A stretch of DNA of 64,000 nucleotides from DASYTH01 sp045806965 (GTDB taxonomy: Bacteria; Actinomycetota; Actinomycetes; Mycobacteriales; Pseudonocardiaceae). The DNA is taken from assembly GCA_045806965.1 (NCBI GenBank), contig JBJMIG010000044.1, positions 1 through 64,000 of the forward strand, read 5' to 3'. The notes under the pieces are model-generated. The model did not search any database, had not been told where the DNA came from, and worked only from the letters and a program-made list of their open reading frames with translations. Positions within the stretch are counted from its first letter, which is position 1. Every line of letters begins with the position of its first letter. Shown piece after piece: positions 57,747-64,000 of this stretch. Made by a program: the position numbers and the translations under genes.

Positions 57747-58277
57747 TCAGAGCGCGCCGCCGGCGGTGCGGGGGGCGAGTGGATCGCCGCCCGCATCGCC
57801 AACCGACTCCCTGGCCAGGTAGTTCTCCACGTCGAACATGTTTCCCTTGGCGCGCTTGACCACATTGAGCAAGGTGGACATCTGCGCCACCTCCTCGACC
57901 TGCTCCTTGAGGAACCACTGCATGAACTGCTCGCCCTTGTAGTCGTCCTCGTCCCTGGCGGTCTTGGCCAGCGCGATCACGTCGTCGGTCACCGCCCGCT
58001 CCTGGTTGAGCGCCAACTCGATCAACTCGGCCGGTTCACCGAAGTCGTTGCGCACGTCGGGAACCCCGGAAATGACCGGCTTGATGTCGTTGTCCAGCAG
58101 GTACTGCACGATCATCATGGCGTGGTTTCGCTCTTCCAGCGACTGCCGGTAGAAGTGCCTGGCGAGCTGGGGCAGGTCCTGCCCGTCGAACCAGACCGCG
58201 AGCGCAACGTACTGCTGCGCCGCGGTGAACTCGTTTCGCACCTGATCTTGCAGTGACTGCTGGAACTTGCCGGCCAT
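57747..58277 (-). CDS. Ferritin (BfrB/Ftn-like)
   Basis: The 176-residue protein is a four-helix ferritin with E16 (RNEFTAAQQY), E48-E49-x2-H52 (EERNHAMM) and EQFMQWFLKEQ with the remaining ferroxidase ligands. The C-terminal tail (RTAGGAL) resembles the BfrB tail of mycobacteria. It stores iron as a 24-mer. ATG 58277 is chosen over 58289 because TATGTT lies 7 nt before it. It is divergent from the GNAT gene. Confidence 0.9.
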   Translation of the reverse strand: MAGKFQQSLQDQVRNEFTAAQQYVALAVWFDGQDLPQLARHFYRQSLEERNHAMMIVQYLLDNDIKPVISGVPDVRNDFGEPAELIELALNQERAVTDDVIALAKTARDEDDYKGEQFMQWFLKEQVEEVAQMSTLLNVVKRAKGNMFDVENYLARESVGDAGGDPLAPRTAGGAL

Positions 58278-58284
58278 GCGGTCA

Positions 58285-58290
58285 AACATA
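58285..58290 (-). promoter_or_regulatory. -10 box TATGTT before the ferritin gene
   Basis: On the minus strand TATGTT lies 7 nt before ATG 58277, no Shine-Dalgarno. Confidence 0.5.
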
Positions 58291-58361
58291 CCGCCCGGCC
58301 CTGACCGGGTCGCGAGCCTTAACCGTTTGCGGTGAACCGCGCGGATGCCGACGATGGCGGC

Positions 58362-59498
58362 ATGCGCTACCCGGACGACGTGCCTACGCTCACCGACGGT
58401 CCGGTGACACTGCGGGCGTACTCGCTCGACGATCTCGATGAGTGCGTGGTGCAGTGCAACGACCCGGAATGCATCGCCTGGACGACGATTCCCGTGCCGT
58501 ACGGGCGTGCGGACGCCGTCAGCTGGGTTACCAGGGAGGTGCCGCAGGCCTGGGCGGACGGCAGCAGCCAGGGGTTCGCCATCGAGGCGGCGCACCGCGA
58601 CGGCGTGCGGCGCTATGCGGGCGGCATCAGCCTGCGGCCCCGGGCGGACGGCGTCGCCGAGATCGGCTTCGCGGTGCACCCGGCGGCGCGCGGCCGGGGC
58701 GTCGGCCGCCGGGCGATCAAGCTGCTGGTCGACTGGGGGTTCGCCGAGCGGGGCGTCGAGCTCGTCGCCTGGCACGCCTACGTCGGCAACTGGCCGTCGC
58801 GCCGCGCGGTCTGGGCCAACGGGTTCAGCTTCGACGGCACCATCGCCGGCTTCCTCGTGCAGCGCGACCAGCGCCGGGACGCCTGGGTCGGCACGCTGCG
58901 CGGCACGGACGACCGCGAGCCGAAGACCACCTGGTTGGACCCGCCGGTGCTGCAGAGCGAGCGGCTGCGGCTCCGCCCGTTCACCGACGCCGACGTCGGC
59001 CGGCTGCACGAGATGCTCAACGACGAGCGCAGCATGCACTACGGCGGTCGGGTCCAGGCGGCCCGGTCGCGCGACGGCGCCACGGCGCTGGCGCGGATCC
59101 GCGAGCAGCACGCCGCCGGCCAGATCGTCAACTGGTGCGTCGCCGACCGACACACCGACCAGGCGCTCGGCAAGATCCAGCTGTTCGACCTCGAGGGCCT
59201 GGACGACTCCGGCGTGCAGACCGGCTACGTGATCCATCCCGACGTGCGCGGTCGCGGCCTCCTCACCGAGGCGCTGCGCACGCTGGTCGAGTGGACCTTC
59301 CGCCCGGTCACCCTCGGCGGCTTCGGGAAGCGCCGGGTCGCCATCGGCACGGCGGCGAGCAACGCCGCCTCCCGGTACGCCGCCGAGCGCGCCGGCTTCA
59401 GCCTCGTCGCCACCATCCCGTCGGCCTTCACCGTCGCCGAGGCCGACTTCGACGACGAGCTGATCTACCACCGGATCAACCCCTCGTGGCAGCCATGA
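58362..59498 (+). CDS. Tandem GNAT acetyltransferase (two RimJ/RimL-like domains)
   Basis: The 378-residue protein has two GNAT domains. Domain 1 (about 8-180) has IGFAVHPAARGRGVGRRAIKLL as the acetyl-CoA loop, and domain 2 (about 195-375) has TGYVIHPDVRGRGLLTEALRTL. Both loops are intact. GNATs of this type modify N-termini or small amines. The ATG 58362 is used; a GTG at 58332 is possible. It is divergent from ferritin. Confidence 0.87.
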   Translation: MRYPDDVPTLTDGPVTLRAYSLDDLDECVVQCNDPECIAWTTIPVPYGRADAVSWVTREVPQAWADGSSQGFAIEAAHRDGVRRYAGGISLRPRADGVAEIGFAVHPAARGRGVGRRAIKLLVDWGFAERGVELVAWHAYVGNWPSRRAVWANGFSFDGTIAGFLVQRDQRRDAWVGTLRGTDDREPKTTWLDPPVLQSERLRLRPFTDADVGRLHEMLNDERSMHYGGRVQAARSRDGATALARIREQHAAGQIVNWCVADRHTDQALGKIQLFDLEGLDDSGVQTGYVIHPDVRGRGLLTEALRTLVEWTFRPVTLGGFGKRRVAIGTAASNAASRYAAERAGFSLVATIPSAFTVAEADFDDELIYHRINPSWQP

Positions 59499-59553
59499 CC
59501 CCGCAAATACCACTGACCCGGAGTTCCAGGCCGGATACCTCCGCGCCGGCCGG

Positions 59554-60768
59554 CTAGAGCGGCAGGCGAGACACCGGGCAGGACATGCAGCGCGGTCCGC
59601 CCCGGCCGGAGCCCAGTTCGGAGCCCCCGACGCGGAGTACCTCGATGCCGGCGTCCTCGAGCCGGGCGTTGGTTTCCACGTTGCGCTCGTAGGCCACGAC
59701 CACGCCGGGAGCCACCGCGAGTGTGTTGTTGCCGTCGTCCCATTGTTCGCGCTCGGCGGTGACCGGGTCGAGACCGGTGTCGATCACCCGGAGCCGCTCG
59801 ATGCCCATCGCCGACGCGGCGGCGTCCAGGAACGGGACGGGACCGGACACCCGAACTCCGGTGCCGTCCGGCCGCAGCGGATAGGCCTGCAGGGTGTCCC
59901 GGACGGCGGGGTACATCACCACCGCGTCCCGGTCGACCATCGTGCACACCGTGTCCAGGTGCATGGTCGCCCGGTCCTGTGCGATCGGCACGGCCAGCAC
60001 GGTGTGCGCCAGGCCGTCCGAAAACACCGACCGCGCAAGGGATTCCGCGCCGGCCGCGGTGGTTCGCTCACCGACGCCGATGGCCAGCACGCCCGGCCCG
60101 AGCAGCAGCACGTCGCCGCCCTCGACCGGGGCGGAGTGCGCGCCGTAGGCCCGCCCTGCGGTGCGGAACCTCGGGTGGTAGGCGTAGATCAGGTCGAGCA
60201 GTGCGGTCTCCCTGGCCCGGGCCGGCATCGCCAGTGACGCGATGGCCACCCGATCGCCGATCCACACCGACGAGTCCCGGGTGAACAGCAGGTTGGGCAA
60301 CGGGTTCACGACAAAGTCGTGCGGATGGTGCATGCGGCGCACCAGGGACGCACCCTCGGCCGCCGGCAGTTCCTCGAACGTCATGCCTGCCATCAGCACG
60401 TCGGACAGGGTCAGAGCGTCCACAGTGGACAAGAAGGAAGCGAGCGCGTCGGCCAGTTCGTTGCCAAGCCGGCGCCGGTCCACGGCGGTGGCGGCCGCCG
60501 CCGCGTGAGCCCGCTCGTCGGTGAGCGCGGTGACCAGTGCGTCGGCCAGCAGGAGCACCTCGGCCTCGCGGGAGCGCAGCACCTCGGCGAACGCGTCGTG
60601 TTCCTCCTGGGCCCGGCCGACCCAGGGGATGCTGTCGAACAGCAGCGTGTCGTTGTTGCGGGGGGTCAGCCGCTTGAGCTCGAGCCCCGGCCGGTGCAGT
60701 AGCACGGTACGCAGCGGTCCGACCTCACTGTCCGCCCTTGGCGCGGGCGCGGCATCTGGCTCGGTCAC
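59554..60768 (-). CDS. arcA: Arginine deiminase
   Basis: The 404-residue protein has the ADI fold with GPLRTVLLHRPG, LLFTRDSSVW (substrate Asp), EGGDVLLLG, MHLDTVCTMVD (catalytic His) and the nucleophile Cys394 in RGGPRCMSCP. It turns arginine into citrulline and ammonia, the first step of the ADI pathway. No arcB, arcC or arcD follows, so the pathway is either incomplete or encoded elsewhere. GTG 60768 lies 7 nt after TACGCT. Confidence 0.92.
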   Translation of the reverse strand: MTEPDAAPAPRADSEVGPLRTVLLHRPGLELKRLTPRNNDTLLFDSIPWVGRAQEEHDAFAEVLRSREAEVLLLADALVTALTDERAHAAAAATAVDRRRLGNELADALASFLSTVDALTLSDVLMAGMTFEELPAAEGASLVRRMHHPHDFVVNPLPNLLFTRDSSVWIGDRVAIASLAMPARARETALLDLIYAYHPRFRTAGRAYGAHSAPVEGGDVLLLGPGVLAIGVGERTTAAGAESLARSVFSDGLAHTVLAVPIAQDRATMHLDTVCTMVDRDAVVMYPAVRDTLQAYPLRPDGTGVRVSGPVPFLDAAASAMGIERLRVIDTGLDPVTAEREQWDDGNNTLAVAPGVVVAYERNVETNARLEDAGIEVLRVGGSELGSGRGGPRCMSCPVSRLPL

Positions 60769-60775
60769 GCCAGGC

Positions 60776-60781
60776 AGCGTA
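60776..60781 (-). promoter_or_regulatory. -10 box TACGCT before arginine deiminase
   Basis: On the minus strand TACGCT lies 7 nt before GTG 60768. Confidence 0.45.
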
Positions 60782-60917
60782 ACCACTTGGTAAGGCGCGC
60801 CGGCCACCGAGCCGGGCACCATGGTGGCGGCCCCGGCGCCTGCGGTGCTCGCCGAGGGCGGGTTCGTCGGCCAGGAGCACCCGACCACGGGCAACGTCGC
60901 GTTCGGCTCGGCCGCAC

Positions 60918-61835
60918 TCACCTGGTGAGTCTGGGACGCTTCCTGGTGAGCAGGTCGGCGAACAGGTCGCCGTGCTCGTCCACCCGGTCCAGCACGTCGT
61001 CCGCGGTGAACACCAGATCGTCCGGGGTGCGAGCGCTCGCCACCTCGGCCCAGGTGATCGGGGTGGACACGGTCGGCCGCGAACGGGCGCGTAGCGAGTA
61101 GGGCGCGACCGTGGTCTTGTACTGGTTGTTCTGACTCCAGTCGATGAACACCTTGCGGGGCCTGAGGTTCTTGGCCATCTTCGCCACGATCAGGTTGGGC
61201 CGCGCGGCGGCGAGCCGTTCGGCCAGTTCCTTCGCGTAGCTCGACGTGGCTTCCGGCGCGGTCGTGGCGACCGGGCAGTAGAGCTGCATTCCCTTGGAGC
61301 CACTGGTTTTGGCGAATGCCTCGAAGCCGTCCGCGCGCAGCTCGTCGCGCAGCAGCAAGGCAACCTGGCAGCACTCCACGATGGTCGCCGGCGGCCCCGG
61401 GTCCAGGTCGAACACCAGCAGGTCCGGATTGTGCCGCGCGCCCCGGGGGCCAATCGTCCACTGTGGAATGTGCAGCTCCAGGGACGCGAGGTTGGCCACC
61501 CACACCAGGGTCGGCAGGTCGTCCACCACCGCGAAGTCCAGCGTCTCCGCGCCGGTGCTGCTGCCCGGCGTGTCCACGGTGATCAGGCGCACCCAGTCCG
61601 GCGCGTGCCGGGCGGCGTTCTTCTCGTAGAACGACTGCGCATCCACCCCGTTGGGGTAGCGCCGCATGGTCAGCGGCCGGTCGGTGATGTGCGGCAGCAG
61701 CACCGGCGCGATCCGCGAGTAGTAGTCGATCACCTCGCCCTTACTGAAGCCGTACTCCGGGTAGAGGACCTTGTCCAGGTTGGACAGCCGGAGCTTGCGG
61801 CCGGCCACCGCGACCAGCACGTTATCCCCGTTCAT
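60918..61835 (-). CDS. LigD-type polymerase domain protein (NHEJ)
   Basis: The 305-residue protein is the archaeo-eukaryotic primase-like polymerase domain of LigD. It starts with KLRLSNLDKVLYPEYGFSKGEVIDYY and has VFDLDPGPPA with the metal Asp pair, SGSKGMQLYCPV and the late DWSQNNQYKT. It fills gaps at double-strand breaks, including with ribonucleotides. It is a separate gene, overlapping the ligase gene by 14 bp (61822-61835). Confidence 0.9.
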   Translation of the reverse strand: MNGDNVLVAVAGRKLRLSNLDKVLYPEYGFSKGEVIDYYSRIAPVLLPHITDRPLTMRRYPNGVDAQSFYEKNAARHAPDWVRLITVDTPGSSTGAETLDFAVVDDLPTLVWVANLASLELHIPQWTIGPRGARHNPDLLVFDLDPGPPATIVECCQVALLLRDELRADGFEAFAKTSGSKGMQLYCPVATTAPEATSSYAKELAERLAAARPNLIVAKMAKNLRPRKVFIDWSQNNQYKTTVAPYSLRARSRPTVSTPITWAEVASARTPDDLVFTADDVLDRVDEHGDLFADLLTRKRPRLTR

Positions 61836-63282
61836 CGGGCAGCTCCATGACCTCGACGTCCTCCGGCACCTTGTCCGTACGCAGTCCGCGCCAGCGCGGC
61901 GCCCGCATCCGCCCGTCCGAGGTCCAGTTCAGGAACTCCACCTCGCCGACCAGGGCCGGCCGCACCCAGTGCGCACCCCTGGCCCGATCCCTCGGCACCT
62001 CGTTGGCGAACGGCGAGGACGTGCGCTCGAGCGGGCGGAGCTTCGCGGCCAGGGCCCGCAGCATCTCGTCGCTGAAGCCGGTGCCCACCTGCCCGACGTA
62101 GCGCAAGCCGGCCTCGGTCGGCACCCCGACCATCAGGGAGCCGAGGGTGTCCTCCCGGCGGCCCTCACCCGGCCGCCAGCCGCCAACCACGACCTCGACG
62201 GGCCGGATCTCGGCAATCTTGATCCAGTCGGTCGAGCGACGGCCCGGGTAGTACCGCGAGCCGAGCCGTTTGGCGATCACGCCCTCCAGCCGCTGCTCGC
62301 GCGCCGCGTCGACGACCGCCGCGCCCTCGCCCGGGTAGCTGGGCGAGGTGTGCCAGTTCGGCCCGGCCAACTCCAGTTCCTCGAGCAACTCGCGGCGCTC
62401 GGCGTAGCTGCGCTCGAGGCAGGACCGGCCGTCCAGGTGCAACACGTCGAACACCAGGTAGGTGATCGGCACCTCGGCCATCGCACGGCGCACGGCCCGC
62501 TCGCCCTCGGCGTGGATCCGTTGCTGCAGCGCGTAGAACGTGGGCCGCCCGTCGACGAGCGCGACGATCTCGCCATCCAGCCAGACCTCGGTGCTGCCCA
62601 ACTCCTCGCCGAGCGCCCGAAGCTCCGGGTAGCGCGCGGTGATGTCGTTGCCCTTGCGGGCGTGCAGCCGCAGCCGGCCGCCCTCCACCCTGGCCAGCGC
62701 GCGCACGCCGTCCCACTTGAACTCGTAGGCCCAGTTCTCGTCGTCCCCGGCGGCCGGCAGCACGCCGACGGTGGCGAGCATCGGTTCGAGCGCCTCGGGC
62801 AGCGGCTCGCGGTCCGGTTCCTGCGGCGGATCGGAGCGCCGCACCATCCAGTCCCTGCCGTCCCGGCCGCTGCGGAAGAAGGTGTAGCGCCCGGTGACCC
62901 GCCGCCCGGCGAAGACCACCTGGACCTCCCGGTCGCTCCACTTCAGCGTCTCGTAGCGGCCGCGGTCCCAGATGACCATCCGGCCGCCGCCGTATTCGTC
63001 CTTGGGGATCTCCCCCTCGAAGGTGGCGTACTCCATGGGGTGGTCCTCGGTGTGCACGGCCAACCGGATGTCGCCGGGGGTGGGCGGTAGCCCCTTCGGC
63101 ACCGCCCAGGAGACCAGCACGCCGCCGCGCTCGAGCCGGACGTCCCAGTGCAGCCGGCGCGCGTGGTGCTCCTGGATGACGAACGTGTCGTCGTTGCCGC
63201 GCGGCAGCGACTCCTCCGCCGGCACCGGCTCGGGGGTGCGGTGCGGGTCGCGTTTGCGTCGGTACTCGCCAAGGTCGCCCAT
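61822..63282 (-). CDS. LigD-type ATP-dependent DNA ligase with N-terminal 3'-phosphoesterase domain
   Basis: The 486-residue protein has a phosphoesterase domain at about 30-155 (HHARRLHWDVRLE, HTEDHPMEYATFEG), then an ATP-dependent ligase with nucleotidyl lysine K189 (EFKWDGVRA), WLDGEIV and the later EGVIAKR, and an OB-like C-terminal domain. It repairs double-strand breaks with Ku and the polymerase protein. ATG 63282 is preferred over 63291 because CAGAAT lies 7 nt before it. No ku gene was seen in the window. Confidence 0.91.
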   Translation of the reverse strand: MGDLGEYRRKRDPHRTPEPVPAEESLPRGNDDTFVIQEHHARRLHWDVRLERGGVLVSWAVPKGLPPTPGDIRLAVHTEDHPMEYATFEGEIPKDEYGGGRMVIWDRGRYETLKWSDREVQVVFAGRRVTGRYTFFRSGRDGRDWMVRRSDPPQEPDREPLPEALEPMLATVGVLPAAGDDENWAYEFKWDGVRALARVEGGRLRLHARKGNDITARYPELRALGEELGSTEVWLDGEIVALVDGRPTFYALQQRIHAEGERAVRRAMAEVPITYLVFDVLHLDGRSCLERSYAERRELLEELELAGPNWHTSPSYPGEGAAVVDAAREQRLEGVIAKRLGSRYYPGRRSTDWIKIAEIRPVEVVVGGWRPGEGRREDTLGSLMVGVPTEAGLRYVGQVGTGFSDEMLRALAAKLRPLERTSSPFANEVPRDRARGAHWVRPALVGEVEFLNWTSDGRMRAPRWRGLRTDKVPEDVEVMELPDERG

Positions 63283-63289
63283 CGCCCTC

Positions 63290-63295
63290 ATTCTG
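63290..63295 (-). promoter_or_regulatory. -10 box CAGAAT before the ligase gene
   Basis: On the minus strand CAGAAT lies 7 nt before ATG 63282. Confidence 0.4.
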
Positions 63296-63302
63296 TCCTG
63301 AT

Positions 63303-63347
63303 CGACGGAAGGTCACCCTCATGCGGTTCTACCGGCGGAATGTCACC
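63303..63347. repeat. Two 15-bp direct repeats 30 bp apart
   Basis: CGACGGAAGGTCACC (63303-63317) and CGGCGGAATGTCACC (63333-63347) differ at two positions and are spaced exactly 30 bp, about three helical turns, in front of the ligase promoter. Possible regulator-binding sites. Confidence 0.5.
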
Positions 63348-63361
63348 TTGCGCGGCAACCC

Positions 63362-64000
63362 TCACGGCAACCACGAGATTCTTCCGCGCAGCAACGAATA
63401 GCCGATGAAGGCCACCGCGTCGAGCAGCGTGTGCGCGACCACCAGCGGCCACAACCGGTTGGTGCGCTGCCAGACCCGGCCGAACACCAGGCCCATCACC
63501 AGGTTGCCGAGGAACCCGCCGAAGCCTTGGTAGAGGTGATAGGAACCGCGCAGCACGGCGGAGATCAGCAGCGAGGTGTTCTCCCGGAACCGGAGTTGGC
63601 GCAGCCGGGTGACCAGGTAGCCGACCACCAGGATCTCTTCGGCCCACGCGTTGCCGGCGGCGGACAGCACCAGCACCACGGGCCGCCACCAGGAGTCGCC
63701 CAAGGTGGATGGCAACACGGCAAGGTTGGCGCCGAGCCGATAGGCCACCAGGTAGAGCCCGAGCCCGGGAATGCCGATCAGCGCGGCCAAGCCGGCACCG
63801 GTGAGCAGGTCGCGGCCCACCCGGGCGCGGTCCAACCCGATCGCGGCAAGCCGGAAACCGGCCCGCCACAACAGGTACAGTCCGAGTGCCCCCCAGGCGA
63901 CCAGCTCGACGGCGCTGAGCAGCTGCTTGAACAGATCGATCAGGTTGACGGTTGCCTGCGGCACGTTGAGTGCGACGGCCTGCTTGCGCAACGGTTCGGG
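63362..64000 (-). CDS. CPBP-family intramembrane metalloprotease (5' end outside window)
   Basis: The visible frame runs to the window edge; a TTG at 63991 is possible but no ribosome site is visible, so the start probably lies further right. It has six or more membrane helices with AWAEEILVVGYL, YHLYQGFGGF and VVAHTLLDAVAF, the EE, H and HxxxD features of the CPBP/Abi family. The usual R of EExxxR is replaced. It may process membrane proteins; the substrate is unknown. Confidence 0.75.
   Translation of the reverse strand, partial: PEPLRKQAVALNVPQATVNLIDLFKQLLSAVELVAWGALGLYLLWRAGFRLAAIGLDRARVGRDLLTGAGLAALIGIPGLGLYLVAYRLGANLAVLPSTLGDSWWRPVVLVLSAAGNAWAEEILVVGYLVTRLRQLRFRENTSLLISAVLRGSYHLYQGFGGFLGNLVMGLVFGRVWQRTNRLWPLVVAHTLLDAVAFIGYSLLRGRISWLP

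Noticed and set aside
59554..60768. Complete arginine deiminase operon
   Set aside because: Neighbouring genes are a GNAT protein and LigD parts; no arcB, arcC or arcD is present.
60769..60917. Small gene between arginine deiminase and the LigD polymerase
   Set aside because: Only antisense-type frames with no ribosome site.
63303..63347. Phage or integrative-element attachment site
   Set aside because: No integrase and no tRNA nearby; position fits a regulator-binding pair.

Overview
This is a high-GC, gene-dense actinobacterial chromosome segment. The SigE-type and LytTR regulators, F420-dependent PPOX oxidoreductase, YcnI-CopC-CopD copper set, split LigD end-joining proteins and DUF6474/DUF5926/DUF4328-type proteins suggest a member of the Pseudonocardiales (Amycolatopsis/Saccharopolyspora-like), but species cannot be fixed from the sequence alone. 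About 65 protein genes and one tRNA are supported. Many genes carry a TANNNT-like hexamer 6-8 nt before the start codon and no Shine-Dalgarno, so leaderless transcripts are probably common here.

Layout. 1-253: the 3' end of an IS5-type insertion sequence, followed by a G-rich gene-free stretch. 0.7-9.7 kb: housekeeping and regulatory genes (aldonolactone oxidase divergent from a PLP deaminase, TetR/rhomboid divergent pair, an XRE-TPR regulator with two divergent small genes, a phosphotransferase). 9.8-13.2 kb: leftward copper operon ycnI-copC-copD with two upstream membrane/unknown genes. 13.4-20.9 kb: a RecB/Cas4-like nuclease, SDR and aldo-keto reductases, a methyltransferase, a PPOX protein and a NarL-type two-component pair. 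21-36 kb: a surface-glycan locus holding an AlgX-like SGNH protein, two paralogous GT4-plus-small-coiled-coil pairs, a methyltransferase/kinase-like fusion, a double-domain glycosyltransferase and a GT39 membrane transferase. It is interrupted by tRNA-Gly(GCC), a proline-rich membrane protein and an ECF sigma factor fused to a zinc-finger and membrane segment.

36-51.4 kb: a DNA glycosylase, then a carboxylate module. Leftward lutABC (lactate oxidation to pyruvate) lies back to back with a rightward run of two LytS-type kinases, two LytTR regulators and three small-membrane-protein plus sodium:solute symporter pairs. Between the second kinase and its regulator lies an exact 74-bp tandem duplication, each unit of which is a mini-ORF joined by ATGA overlaps.

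51.4-64 kb: rhodanese, DUF4328 protein, cytochrome P450, glycerophosphodiesterase, DUF5926/SEC-C protein, a SigE-family sigma/anti-sigma operon with a lipoprotein that repeats half of the anti-sigma's outer domain, ferritin, a tandem GNAT protein, arginine deiminase, the two LigD proteins, and a CPBP membrane protease running off the right edge.

The most unusual points are the coupled mini-ORF duplication (46201-46358), the sigma/anti-sigma/lipoprotein set with matching promoter-like sites (55750-57738), the duplicated glycosyltransferase/coiled-coil architecture, and the back-to-back promoters at 3256-3301.
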